The notes beneath the pieces were generated by a model that ran no database searches, was not told the origin of the DNA, and was given only the letters and a program-made list of their open reading frames with translations. The translations under genes were made by a program, and so were the position numbers. Below are positions 7,695 to 16,057 of a stretch of 64,000 nt of DNA, piece by piece. Source of the stretch: Laceyella sacchari. GTDB lineage: Bacteria; Bacillota; Bacilli; Thermoactinomycetales; Thermoactinomycetaceae. How positions within the stretch are numbered: position 1 is the first letter of the stretch; every line of letters starts with the position of its first letter. Location of the stretch: contig NZ_SMDD01000003.1 in NCBI RefSeq assembly GCF_004343255.1, forward strand, positions 582,127 through 646,126. Direction: 5' to 3'.

Positions 7695-7792
7695 GAAAAA
7701 AAGAGGCCTCATGAGAGACCAGATCATTTCATTACAAATCGTCCTTATGTTCTCTGGTGCTTTGCTTTATTAGCCATTCACCAGACATGCCC

Positions 7793-7981
7793 CTAGTGGT
7801 AATATAAGCACATGCGCTTTTTTGCAATCGTTTCAGCGACAATGTAATAAATCTCTTCTTCTTTTAATGCTGACACTTCACCATAGATGAGGATTTGTGC
7901 TTCTTTTTCTGTTTCCGTCAACAGCTCATGTATTTCGGGCATCCGGTCCAACACCAAGCGGGACAAGGTTATTGCTTGCAT
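7793..7981 (-). CDS. Small hypothetical protein, 62 aa
   Basis: A 62-residue helical acidic protein (MQAITLSRLVLDRMPEIHEL at the start) that I do not recognise. The ATG at 7981 has an AGAGGTGAGG box; the GTG at 7990 would lie inside that box. It lies 56 bases downstream of the CoA-binding protein gene in the same direction. The real coding status is supported by the ribosome-binding site and operon position rather than by homology. Confidence 0.5.
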   Translation of the reverse strand: MQAITLSRLVLDRMPEIHELLTETEKEAQILIYGEVSALKEEEIYYIVAETIAKKRMCLYYH

Positions 7982-8037
7982 TCGCCTCACCTCTTGCTGT
8001 GATGTTTATCCGCTTGCAGCCCTCCCACCATCCACAC

Positions 8038-8460
8038 CTATTTTCCGCCGAGCAAGATCGCGTGATCCACTTTGATGCAACGATCCATGACCACCATGAT
8101 GCCATGCTCTTGCGCCAAGCGGGCTGCTTCCTCATTCACCACGCCTGACTGCATCCAGATTGCGCGCGGTTTCACCTTAACCGCCTCTTCCACCACGGGC
8201 AAAACCGCCTCGCTCCGCCGGAACACATCCACAATGTCAATCGGTTCAGCAATCTCATCCAAGGAAGCGTAGGGACGTTCCCCGAGAACCGGTTCTGTCA
8301 GATTGGGGTTCACCGGAAAAATACGATAACCAGCTTTTTGCAATGCTTCCGCAATCAGATAACTGGTTCGCTCCGGATTGTTGGAACAACCGACGACGGC
8401 AATATTTTTGGCAGTTGCCAGCAATTCTTTTCTTTCCTGATCCGTTGGATTTTGAAACAT
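8038..8460 (-). CDS. yneT: CoA-binding domain protein (YneT/YccU-like)
   Basis: A 140-residue Rossmann-fold protein. The N-terminal IAVVGCSNNPERTSYLIAEA loop, then GYRIFPVNPN, and IDIVDVFRRSEAV define the stand-alone CoA-binding domain related to the succinyl-CoA ligase alpha subunit. No catalytic partner domain is present, so it may sense or bind an acyl-CoA. The ATG at 8460 follows an AAGGAGG box by eight bases; the upstream ATG at 8478 lies in the box itself. It starts four bases past the end of the kinase-like gene, so translation is probably coupled. Confidence 0.85.
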   Translation of the reverse strand: MFQNPTDQERKELLATAKNIAVVGCSNNPERTSYLIAEALQKAGYRIFPVNPNLTEPVLGERPYASLDEIAEPIDIVDVFRRSEAVLPVVEEAVKVKPRAIWMQSGVVNEEAARLAQEHGIMVVMDRCIKVDHAILLGGK

Positions 8461-8464
8461 ATGA

Positions 8465-9160
8465 TTATCCTCCTTCATTCCGATCGTGATTGGTTAGTCC
8501 CAGACCGAACCGTTGCATGATTTTTTTGCCGAATTCTTGCAAATGAAAAGGTCCGTCCTGTTGTTGCAAATAAATATGTTTCACCATCTCAATCAACCAA
8601 ATGGGCAGTTTTTTTCCCTTGATTAAACTGTAAAACGCATTATATCCCTCAACAAGATGATCCCATCTCTTGTCATCGCCGGGGTTCAAGTATTCAGAGA
8701 CATCAATCACCTTGGCCTTATTTCCTTGCAGAATCACGTTTTTCAAATGAATGTCCCTCGGATTGAGCCCCTTGCTCCTTGCAAATCGGCGCGCTTCTTC
8801 CACTTGCTCGATCACTTGCTCTGGGATGGTGATTCCCCGCTCCAAACATTGGTACAGCGTGGGACCCTGTTCATAACTCAACGCCAAGTAATTGGTTCCA
8901 CTCCCACGTAAGCGAGCGAAGTACGGCGAGTTTCCCAAGCGTTCATACACTTGTTTTTCCTGTTCTTTTTTGGCGAGCCGATCTGGCGCGTAACATTTGA
9001 ACACCAGGTCAGGGTAGTCGGGATGCTGGACGACCACCGCATCCGTACCAACGCCGATCAAGCGCAAGGGTGATGGGATATATTTCACATCCACTAATTC
9101 ATTTCGGTCATTCGCATGAACGATGATTTCCTTTAAGCTTGCATCAAGCTTGTCATCCAT
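8465..9160 (-). CDS. Serine/threonine kinase-like protein (YrzF type)
   Basis: A 231-residue protein with a truncated eukaryotic-like kinase fold. It shows a glycine-poor start (LIGVGTDAVVVQHPDYPDLVFKCY, with the likely nucleotide-binding Lys), a catalytic loop GLNPRDIHLKNVIL, and DVSEY where a DFG motif is expected. It resembles the small Bacillus kinase-like YrzF group. Activity is uncertain because the metal-binding motif is degenerate, although the catalytic Asp and Asn are kept. It is the first gene of a unit with the CoA-binding protein gene. Confidence 0.7.
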   Translation of the reverse strand: MDDKLDASLKEIIVHANDRNELVDVKYIPSPLRLIGVGTDAVVVQHPDYPDLVFKCYAPDRLAKKEQEKQVYERLGNSPYFARLRGSGTNYLALSYEQGPTLYQCLERGITIPEQVIEQVEEARRFARSKGLNPRDIHLKNVILQGNKAKVIDVSEYLNPGDDKRWDHLVEGYNAFYSLIKGKKLPIWLIEMVKHIYLQQQDGPFHLQEFGKKIMQRFGLGLTNHDRNEGG

Positions 9161-9252
9161 TCCGGATCCTCCTGTGATTGAGTGTGCCCCTGTACCGAAT
9201 CAAAGATTTCTATTATTCTATAGACAGTATTTTCCCGATTGGAGTGAAGAAC

Positions 9253-9657
9253 ATGCGCCAATGTTATAAGTTATTGGCATCTCTTTTGCTTGGGGATAGC
9301 TTCTTGTTTATCTATTTTTCATGGCAAGGGCGCGTCACTCACCAGATGCCGTTGGATGTGCCGTCGGTGTTGACTACGGCCGCTCCCTTCCTCATCGCCT
9401 GGTTCATGGTCGCATTCTCTATGGGGCTTTATCGCGCTCCGCATCGTCAACCGCTACTGTCGGGTTGGCTCCAGTTGTGCGGCGCGGTTCTGATCAGCAC
9501 TTGCTTGGGAACCGCGCTCAGGGCTTGGTATCTGAATCGCCCTTTTGACTGGCTGTTTCTGTGCATCACCGCCCTCTTCATGTTGGTCGCTTTCTCGCTG
9601 TGGCGGTTGGGATGGTGCTGGGTTGTCCGGCGCTGGGTGGTCAAACCAGGTCAATAA
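9253..9657 (+). CDS. DUF3054 family membrane protein
   Basis: A 134-residue integral membrane protein with four predicted helices: LLASLLLGDSFLFIYFSWQG, the LIAWFMVAF region, LLSGWLQLCGAVLIS and WLFLCITALFMLVAFSLW. The size and the GD in helix 1 fit DUF3054, whose function is unknown. The ATG at 9253 has GGAGTG six bases upstream; a frame start at 9178 has no such site. It converges with cbiB, with only four bases between the stop codons. Confidence 0.75.
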   Translation: MRQCYKLLASLLLGDSFLFIYFSWQGRVTHQMPLDVPSVLTTAAPFLIAWFMVAFSMGLYRAPHRQPLLSGWLQLCGAVLISTCLGTALRAWYLNRPFDWLFLCITALFMLVAFSLWRLGWCWVVRRWVVKPGQ

Positions 9658-9661
9658 AGAG

Positions 9662-10636
9662 TTAAACCAATGCACTGACCCCGACCAGGATAGCCACCCA
9701 CACCCCGGTCGCCCACCACATCACACGCACTGTTTGCAACAGATGCTTGGCCTGGCGCGGTTCGATCGGGTCTCCCAGCCGCGCCCGTTCTGACAGGCGC
9801 CCATGGTAAACATTTACCCCACCCAATTGGATATGGAGTGCTCCCGCAACCAAAGACTCGGGTATTCCGCTGTTGGGGCTGGGATGAAGATGGGCATCGC
9901 GACGGTAAGTGCGCCAAGCCTGTCTCACATCTAAGCGCATGATCCAAAACACCAATAGCAAAACCCCGATTGTCAGGCGGGCGGGGATAAAGTTACACAA
10001 GTCATCCAAGCGGGCCGAAGCTGTCCCCAGATGAAGATAACGTTCAGAGCGGTAACCCACCATCGCATCCAGCGTATTCACCGCCCGATACGCCATCGCC
10101 AGAGGCGCCCCTCCGATGGCCGCAAAAAACAGCGGTGCCACGATGGCGTCGACCAGATTTTCGGCGACGGTTTCCACTCCCCCGCGCACCACCTCTCCTT
10201 CATCCAACCCTTCCGTTTGCCTGCTGACGACCATCGCCAGCTGGCGCCTCGCTTCCTCCAGTTCCTGCTTGTTAAGCGCGCGGTATATGTTCAACCCTGC
10301 TTCAGCCAATCCTCGAGGTGCAATCGCCAGCCAAATCATCATCGCTTCCAGCATCCCTCCAGCCAGCGGTTGCCAATCATAGGCCAGATGCACCAATCCC
10401 GCGCAAACCATCCAGACGCCACCGACAACCACGATAGGGAAACTGAGCCCCAGCCAACGAATGGGGACACGGTGAGTCTCATTAGACCAACCTTTCTTCT
10501 CCAGCCACCGGCCAATCCCTCGGTCCATCCAGGAAATCACTTTCCCCATCCCCACTACTGGATGGGGCAGCCATCGCGGATCTCCGCACGTCACATCCAG
10601 CAGGCAAGCGAACAATATGATTAAACCCCAATCCAT
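9662..10636 (-). CDS. cbiB: Adenosylcobinamide-phosphate synthase CbiB
   Basis: A 324-residue multi-spanning membrane protein with the CbiB signatures DVTCGDPRWLPHPVVGMGK near the N-terminus, SRQTEGLDEGEVVRGGVETV, and HPSPNSGIPESLVAGAL. CbiB attaches (R)-1-amino-2-propanol O-2-phosphate to adenosylcobyrate, giving adenosylcobinamide phosphate at the inner membrane. The substrate aminopropanol phosphate is the product of CobD encoded upstream. The ATG at 10636 lies five bases past the cbiZ stop. It is the last gene of the cob cluster. Confidence 0.95.
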   Translation of the reverse strand: MDWGLIILFACLLDVTCGDPRWLPHPVVGMGKVISWMDRGIGRWLEKKGWSNETHRVPIRWLGLSFPIVVVGGVWMVCAGLVHLAYDWQPLAGGMLEAMMIWLAIAPRGLAEAGLNIYRALNKQELEEARRQLAMVVSRQTEGLDEGEVVRGGVETVAENLVDAIVAPLFFAAIGGAPLAMAYRAVNTLDAMVGYRSERYLHLGTASARLDDLCNFIPARLTIGVLLLVFWIMRLDVRQAWRTYRRDAHLHPSPNSGIPESLVAGALHIQLGGVNVYHGRLSERARLGDPIEPRQAKHLLQTVRVMWWATGVWVAILVGVSALV

Positions 10637-10641
10637 CTTCC

Positions 10642-11331
10642 TCACCGCTTTCTGCGCCGTTCGTTTTCCACCGCTTCTGTAACTCCCGCATACACTGTCC
10701 GCGCAATCGCTTGCCCAAGCGGACTCAGGGTGCCGGCATACGGATGGATAACTCCACCCCGGATATTCCCCGTAGCGGCGATAACCACTGCGTCGGTCGT
10801 CGTCCCTGTCGCCACCAGCCCTTTGCAATCTGTCACTCCCAAATCGGCTAATGCCGCCGCTTTCGCTTCTGTGGCCGTGATCACCCCGCCTACCAGCGCG
10901 GCTGGAGCGACGGCTCCCTCAATCAACAACAAAATATTGATTGTACCAGGCATGCCAAAAGAGGGCTCCCTGAATGTGGGTCCCTTCTGCCCGGCTCGCG
11001 CTGCATTCCCGATCCCAGCCGTCACCCATGTCCTCAAGCTAAATGTCGGTGTCTCCGCTGTTTGTTCACTGCCCAATGTCAAATCAGCCGCGGTCAGCAA
11101 TACAACTGTTCCTTCTCGCGGTATGCCCCGCGTAGCCAACCATTCGTTGATCTCCTTCGTGGGATCAAGCGCGTCATATTGTTTATCTACATGGCGATTG
11201 ATGATGCGCACCGCCTGTTGCACACCTCCGCCAACCACCGCACTGCTCAGGCAAGTGAGGGGCTTTGCTGCGACCAGCTGAATCATTTCTGCGTCCCATT
11301 GCACTGTCAGCCGGCTTTCCTGTGGCAACAT
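10642..11331 (-). CDS. cbiZ: Adenosylcobinamide amidohydrolase CbiZ
   Basis: A 229-residue protein with the CbiZ pattern: LTCLSSAVVGGGVQQAVRII near the start, VLLTAADLT in the middle, and the Gly/Thr-rich stretch GLVATGTTTDAVVIAATG toward the end. CbiZ removes the aminopropanol arm of adenosylcobinamides so that a foreign cobamide can be rebuilt with a different lower ligand. The ATG at 11331 sits seven bases downstream of GGAGGAG, overlapping the end of the phosphatase gene. Its presence next to cobT argues for corrinoid salvage and remodelling. Confidence 0.92.
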   Translation of the reverse strand: MLPQESRLTVQWDAEMIQLVAAKPLTCLSSAVVGGGVQQAVRIINRHVDKQYDALDPTKEINEWLATRGIPREGTVVLLTAADLTLGSEQTAETPTFSLRTWVTAGIGNAARAGQKGPTFREPSFGMPGTINILLLIEGAVAPAALVGGVITATEAKAAALADLGVTDCKGLVATGTTTDAVVIAATGNIRGGVIHPYAGTLSPLGQAIARTVYAGVTEAVENERRRKR

Positions 11332-11336
11332 CCCAC

Positions 11337-11942
11337 TCACTCCTCCCGTTCTTCCCCAAACTTCCTCACGACTTGCCACTCCGTTCCAATACGTTCTACC
11401 AGCCAGCCTTGACCCGTCTGCAACTCCGGCTCCCAAAAAGACTCCCAATCGCGGCGAATCATCCGTGCCCAAAACCATCGCATCGGCCCACCATGCGTCA
11501 CAACGCAAACCGTCTCCCCTCGATGCCGCTTGATCACCTGCCTAACCCATGCCATCAAGCGCTGATCCAGGTCACGTAGGGTTTCACCGTCTGGAGGAGC
11601 ATGAAAAAATGGATTTTCCAGCCATTTGCCTACATGTTCGGGATCAGTGCCCATCAGCTCATCATAAGTTCGCCCTTCCCAAGCGCCAAAAGAGCACTCG
11701 CGCAGTGCCGGCGTGAAACGGATGGAAAGTGACGGGTGAGCCTCTTTGATGGCTTGCGCTGTTTCGGCACATCGTTGCAGATCGCTGGCATAGATGGCAT
11801 CCAGCTTCAAATCCGCCAATTGGTTGGACAGCAGCAGCGCTTGTTTCTTGCCAACCTCCGTCAACGGTTCATCCAGTTGTCCGCAGTACCTTTTGTCGCG
11901 ATTAGCTTTCGTTTCCCCATGCCGAATCCAAATCCATTTCAT
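11337..11942 (-). CDS. Histidine phosphatase, probable alpha-ribazole phosphatase
   Basis: A 201-residue phosphoglycerate-mutase-superfamily enzyme: WIRHGETKANRDKRYCGQLD carries the phospho-accepting His, ECSFGAWEGRTYDEL is the typical second block, and VVTHGGPMRWF holds the second catalytic His. Inside a cobS-cobU-cobT cluster the expected role is CobC, dephosphorylating alpha-ribazole 5'-phosphate or adenosylcobalamin 5'-phosphate. The family is promiscuous, so the substrate is inferred from context. It overlaps the cobS stop by four bases. Confidence 0.85.
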   Translation of the reverse strand: MKWIWIRHGETKANRDKRYCGQLDEPLTEVGKKQALLLSNQLADLKLDAIYASDLQRCAETAQAIKEAHPSLSIRFTPALRECSFGAWEGRTYDELMGTDPEHVGKWLENPFFHAPPDGETLRDLDQRLMAWVRQVIKRHRGETVCVVTHGGPMRWFWARMIRRDWESFWEPELQTGQGWLVERIGTEWQVVRKFGEEREE

Positions 11943-12685
11943 GCCAGTTTCACCCCCAACGTAAAAAAGAGCAAGGCAACGATTTCAGCCCCTTCAATCA
12001 AAGCCCCGTATATATCGCCCGTGCAACCTCCCAACCGGCGAACCGCCGTTTTGCCGAGGTACCAAGTCCAAACGAACACAATGCCCAACAAGACGATGCC
12101 TTCCCACTCCCACCACCAGATCAGGGGGAGAATGGTGAAAAAACTGGCCATATTCATGCGCCGCAAAGTTAAGGATTCTTTCAAGCCACTTCCCAATCCT
12201 TGCGCTTGGGCATAAGGAAACACGAAAATCGCCACAACGGCCGCAAAGCGCGCGAGCATCACCGAACTAGCCCAAGCAAAAGCTCCGTTCCAAACATGGG
12301 ACTGCAAGAGATAATACAAGGTGGCCGTTTTTAACAACAGAGCGAGAACGCCGGCTAACACGCCCATCGCTCCGACACGCGGATCTTTCATGATTTGTCG
12401 TGTGCGCTCGGGATCACGATTGGCCCCAAACCCATCGGCAGTATCCATCAGCCCATCCAAATGTAATCCGCCAGTGAGATAAACCAAACATCCCACATCC
12501 AGCACCGCGCGCACCATCTGCGGGAACCATTGGGCCACTAGCCAATCGAAACAGACCAACAACAAACCCAATAACGCCCCCACCACGGGATACCACATCG
12601 GACTGGTCCGATAATCTCCCAACAACCATCGCCGCGGCATGGGCAACCGGGTCAAAAACGCAACTGCATGTGCAAAACCGCTCAT
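11939..12685 (-). CDS. cobS: Adenosylcobinamide-GDP ribazoletransferase CobS
   Basis: A 248-residue membrane protein. The motifs FLTRLPMPRRW, the metal-binding GGLHLDGLMDTADGFGANRD and GGCTGDIYGALIEG are diagnostic of cobalamin 5'-phosphate synthase. It joins GDP-activated cobinamide (from CobU) to alpha-ribazole (from CobT), the last assembly step, in the cytoplasmic membrane. The ATG at 12685 overlaps the cobU stop, so cobU and cobS are translationally coupled. Confidence 0.95.
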   Translation of the reverse strand: MSGFAHAVAFLTRLPMPRRWLLGDYRTSPMWYPVVGALLGLLLVCFDWLVAQWFPQMVRAVLDVGCLVYLTGGLHLDGLMDTADGFGANRDPERTRQIMKDPRVGAMGVLAGVLALLLKTATLYYLLQSHVWNGAFAWASSVMLARFAAVVAIFVFPYAQAQGLGSGLKESLTLRRMNMASFFTILPLIWWWEWEGIVLLGIVFVWTWYLGKTAVRRLGGCTGDIYGALIEGAEIVALLFFTLGVKLA

Positions 12686-13230
12686 CCTTTCACTCTCCAC
12701 GGCACACCAGATACGACAAACCACACTTCATCCGCCCGTAGTGCCACTTGCTGATTCACCCAGCCGAGCGCATCTTGGAAACACCGGCTAATCGGATGCA
12801 TCGCCACACCGCCTAAACCTACCTCATCAGTCACGATCACCGCATCTCGCGCCGCCAGACAGTCAAGCCACGCATGCGCATGCGATTCTACCTGCGTCAG
12901 CCTCCGAGAGCGCCAACGAGAAGGATCTTCCCCTTCCGCGAGAGGTTCGCTCATTAACAGATTGCTGACCCAAGCCGTAAGGCTGTCAACCAACAGTACG
13001 CTACCCGTGGGGATCTCTGCGATCACTCCTGCCAAATCAAACGCTTCCTCCTTCACTTCCCACTCTTTAGGCCGTTGCCGCTGATGGGCTATCACACGTG
13101 CCTTCATCTCATCGTCCATCACTTGGCTTGTTGCCAAATAGACGACCGGTTTCCCCTCTTTCACACACAACGATTCGGCGAAACGGCTTTTGCCAGAACG
13201 CACGCCGCCCGTTACCAATCGAATTCCCAT
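12682..13230 (-). CDS. cobU: Bifunctional adenosylcobinamide kinase/guanylyltransferase CobU
   Basis: A 182-residue P-loop protein: RLVTGGVRSGKSRFAE is the Walker A, VLLVDSLTAWVSNLL the Walker B, and VIVTDEVGLGGVAMHPISR the conserved C-terminal block. CobU phosphorylates adenosylcobinamide and then transfers GMP from GTP. The ATG at 13230 has GAGGAGG directly upstream; earlier in-frame starts have no site. It is flanked by cobD and cobS on the same strand. Confidence 0.95.
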   Translation of the reverse strand: MGIRLVTGGVRSGKSRFAESLCVKEGKPVVYLATSQVMDDEMKARVIAHQRQRPKEWEVKEEAFDLAGVIAEIPTGSVLLVDSLTAWVSNLLMSEPLAEGEDPSRWRSRRLTQVESHAHAWLDCLAARDAVIVTDEVGLGGVAMHPISRCFQDALGWVNQQVALRADEVWFVVSGVPWRVKG

Positions 13231-13240
13231 CGTTTCCTCC

Positions 13241-14353
13241 TCAATCCATACATGACCGCAATACAGCGAGCAGCCGGTCATTCTCTTCCGGTCTTTTGAT
13301 GGCAATACGGAAATAATCGTCCCCCAATGCTGGATAATTGGCGCAACTCCGGATCAGGACACCTTGACTGGCGCAGGCGTATTGAAGTTGCCGCGCGTCC
13401 ATCTTGCCGCCGTTAACCCTTCCCAACAGATAGTTGGCTTCGCTTGGGAAAAACGCCATTTCCGAAAACTGAGCCAATTCTCCAATCATCCGCGCGCGCT
13501 CCGGCTCAAGCCAGCGACGCACCGCCAACGCATGCGCACGATACACTTCCGGGCGCATCACCTCTTCGCCCGCCATCTGCGCCAAACCATTCACATTCCA
13601 TGGCGTCCGCATCAAGCGCAACCGCGCGGCGACTTCGGGAGCAGCCACTACATATCCCAACCGCAGGCCGGGCAATGCGAAGAATTTTGTCAATGAGCGC
13701 AACACCATCACCTGTGGATGGGCAGAAATCAACCGCAATGCCGAACATTCTTCCCCATCGGCCACGAAATCGAGAAACGCCTCATCCACAATCAACCAAG
13801 TCTGCCACCGCTTCGCCCATGCCGCCATCTGCTCCATTAGTCCGGCGGGGAACAGATGACCGGTGGGATTGTTCGGCGTCCCTACAAAGAGCGCATCCAC
13901 TTCCTTCATCAATGCCTCCACCGCAGACGGCTCAGGCAGAAACCCTTCTTCCCAGCAGGTGTGGATTGAATGCACGGGTATTCCCCGCTTTGTGGCACTG
14001 TCCGCATATTCGGCAAAAGCGGGCTGAATCACACCAACCTTCTGTGGCGACAAGGTCTGCACCAACAAATCGATGAGTTCAGCCGCTCCATTGCCCACGA
14101 TCACCCCCTCCGCATCCATTTCGTGAAACTGGGCGATCATCCGCCGTAACACGCGAGCGTCCGGATCGGGATAACGGCTTAACACAGGAACCCCAGGCTC
14201 TCTGAGCGCCTGATTTAACACATCCAACACACTGGATGGAGGGCCGTAAGGATATATGTTTGAACTGAAATCAAGCCATGCATTTTCTTCGATTAAGAAC
14301 ATCGCTTGGGCTGTGGCCAGATCCCCGCCGTGCCCAAAACGTTCGATCATCAT
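13241..14353 (-). CDS. cobD: Threonine-phosphate decarboxylase CobD
   Basis: A 370-residue fold-type I PLP enzyme. It carries DFSSNIYPYGPPSSV and FVGTPNNPTGHLFPAG near the N-terminal half, LIVDEAFLDF for cofactor binding, and SLTKFFALPGLRLGY with the PLP-binding Lys. It makes (R)-1-amino-2-propanol phosphate, the linker used by CbiB. The ATG at 14353 has AAGGGAAG seven bases away. It is the first gene of the cobD-cobU-cobS-phosphatase-cbiZ-cbiB unit. Confidence 0.92.
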   Translation of the reverse strand: MMIERFGHGGDLATAQAMFLIEENAWLDFSSNIYPYGPPSSVLDVLNQALREPGVPVLSRYPDPDARVLRRMIAQFHEMDAEGVIVGNGAAELIDLLVQTLSPQKVGVIQPAFAEYADSATKRGIPVHSIHTCWEEGFLPEPSAVEALMKEVDALFVGTPNNPTGHLFPAGLMEQMAAWAKRWQTWLIVDEAFLDFVADGEECSALRLISAHPQVMVLRSLTKFFALPGLRLGYVVAAPEVAARLRLMRTPWNVNGLAQMAGEEVMRPEVYRAHALAVRRWLEPERARMIGELAQFSEMAFFPSEANYLLGRVNGGKMDARQLQYACASQGVLIRSCANYPALGDDYFRIAIKRPEENDRLLAVLRSCMD

Positions 14354-14470
14354 CTCTGTCCTTCCCTTCTCTTTTCCCTTCATTAACCCCTTTTTAACCT
14401 TGCGGTGACCTTTTCAAAGTCTGCCATTTCATCATAACACGCCAGACGGGCACACTCAGCCCCATTTGCA

Positions 14471-14518
14471 AAAAAGCGCACTCTCACCGTGGAAAGAATG
14501 CGCTTTTTTATAAAACCT
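14471..14518. terminator. Terminator-like hairpin between divergent cobD and the 14586 gene
   Basis: Perfect 10-bp inverted repeat AAAAAGCGCA / TGCGCTTTTT with a 28-base loop; T-rich on both strands. It lies upstream of genes on both sides, where no transcript should end, so it could be an attenuator or a barrier to antisense transcription. Confidence 0.65.
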
Positions 14519-14585
14519 CTTTAAAATGACGCTTGTCTTCGAATAAGATCAACAAAGACACCTTTTCATCGTCAGGAGAATGCCT

Positions 14586-15002
14586 ATGGCTGACAACGTG
14601 CACTTTCGTTCACGTTTCTTCACCAAAGAAGAAATTCGTGAGAAAGAAGATTGGTTAAACGAACATTTCAACCGCGGCTATGCCATTGCCACCCTCACCG
14701 AGTTGGAAACGGGTTATTTCGCCCATTTGATCCATGATCCTGCACACCGCCTGCTCACCCGCGCCCGCTTCTTTCATCGGGGCATGGAAGAAAGCATGGA
14801 TGCTTGGCTCACCTCAAAACACGAGGATGAATGGCAACATGACATCCATGCGGTAAATGACGGATACTGGGTTGTGATCTATCGGCAAAATCCCGCCATC
14901 CCACTTCCCGCCTCCAAGCTGTTGCTGATACAATGCGTGGAGTTATGGTGGCTATGGCTGATTGGTACCCTGTTCTTCGCCCTGCTCTATTTCACCAAGT
15001 GA
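14586..15002 (+). CDS. Hypothetical C-terminally anchored membrane protein
   Basis: A 138-residue protein of unknown family. The first 110 residues are soluble and charged (RSRFFTKEEIREKEDWLNEH), and the end is one hydrophobic helix (CVELWWLWLIGTLFFALLYF), suggesting a tail anchor. The ATG at 14586 is seven bases from AGGAG; the ATG at 14580 is too close. Its last 51 bases overlap the 3' end of cobT on the opposite strand. Confidence 0.65.
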   Translation: MADNVHFRSRFFTKEEIREKEDWLNEHFNRGYAIATLTELETGYFAHLIHDPAHRLLTRARFFHRGMEESMDAWLTSKHEDEWQHDIHAVNDGYWVVIYRQNPAIPLPASKLLLIQCVELWWLWLIGTLFFALLYFTK

Positions 15003-16043
15003 CGAGTTTGGTTCAGGTAAACCCAGATCGGCGAAGGTAGCCATTTCCCTGGCCAATCCCACAGCTGAATCAAACAGCGGAAAGCTGAGCGCTGCGCCGC
15101 TCGCTTCTCCCAGCCGCATGCCGGCCGCAATGAGTGGCTCCAAACCCAATTCTTGCAACAGCACGGCATGAGCCGGTTCCACCGACAAATGGGAAGCAAA
15201 CAACACGTCTTTGACCATCGGTTCTAATCTTACGGCAACGAGGGCGGCGGCGGTGGAAATCAAACCATCCATCACCGCCGGCAACCCCTCTTGCGCCGCC
15301 CCCAAATAGCACCCTACCATGCCTGCAATTTCCAAGCCACCCAGTTGAGCCAACACTTCGAGCGGACGACTAGGGTCAGGGCGATGAGTGGCAAGTGCCT
15401 GTTTAATCGCCTGTTGCTTTTTAGACAAGCTTTCGTCGGAGACCCCCGTGCCGCGGCCAGTCAGGTGCTCCACCTCCAATCCGGTGAACGCCGCGGTCAA
15501 AGCTGCCCCCGAAGTCGTATTGCCGATGCCCATCTCGCCAACAGCCAGCAAGCGCGTTCCTTCTGCCTTCAATCGGCGAACAACGTCCACCCCGGCCTGA
15601 ATGGCTTGCTCCGCTTCATCCAGGCTCATCGCCGGAGTAACCGTAAAATTGGCAGTGCCCTTGCGCACCCGTCTGTCCACTACGGGGTTTGGCACTTCAT
15701 CCAACAAACTCCCAACATCAACCACTCTTACTTCTGCTCCATGCTGGCGAGCTAACACATTGACCGCGGCTTTGCCTTTGGCGAAATTATGTATCATCAA
15801 TCCAGTCACGGCCTGCGGATAGGCACTCACCCCTTCTTCCGCGATACCATGATCCCCGCACATGATGACAATCGCTTTTTGGCCGATATCCGGATGCAAT
15901 TGTCCAGTGATGCCGGCTAGTCTAACATAGATCTGTTCCAACGCCCCCAAGCTGCCCAACGGCTTGGTCAAATTGTCCACATGCCGCTTTGCTTGTCTCT
16001 TAACCTCTTCATGCAGTCGTTTGTGATTTATCTGACGCACCAC
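14952..16043 (-). CDS. cobT: Nicotinate-nucleotide:dimethylbenzimidazole phosphoribosyltransferase CobT
   Basis: A 363-residue CobT with DNLTKPLGSLGALEQIYVRL at the N-terminus, IVIMCGDHGIAEEGVSAYPQ (substrate pocket), GEMGIGNTTSGAALTAA and HLTGRGTGVSDE. It makes alpha-ribazole 5'-phosphate, activating the lower ligand. It is convergent with, and 51 bases overlapping, the 14586-15002 gene, and lies 14 bases downstream of the inositol-monophosphatase-like gene. It is separated from the rest of the cob genes by that plus-strand gene. Confidence 0.95.
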   Translation of the reverse strand: MVRQINHKRLHEEVKRQAKRHVDNLTKPLGSLGALEQIYVRLAGITGQLHPDIGQKAIVIMCGDHGIAEEGVSAYPQAVTGLMIHNFAKGKAAVNVLARQHGAEVRVVDVGSLLDEVPNPVVDRRVRKGTANFTVTPAMSLDEAEQAIQAGVDVVRRLKAEGTRLLAVGEMGIGNTTSGAALTAAFTGLEVEHLTGRGTGVSDESLSKKQQAIKQALATHRPDPSRPLEVLAQLGGLEIAGMVGCYLGAAQEGLPAVMDGLISTAAALVAVRLEPMVKDVLFASHLSVEPAHAVLLQELGLEPLIAAGMRLGEASGAALSFPLFDSAVGLAREMATFADLGLPEPNSSLGEIEQGEEQGTNQP

Positions 16044-16057
16044 GATGCCCCCCTTTT

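Noticed and set aside
14354..14585. Cobalamin riboswitch upstream of the cob operon
   Set aside because: The interval is short and I see no GCCACTG B12 box.
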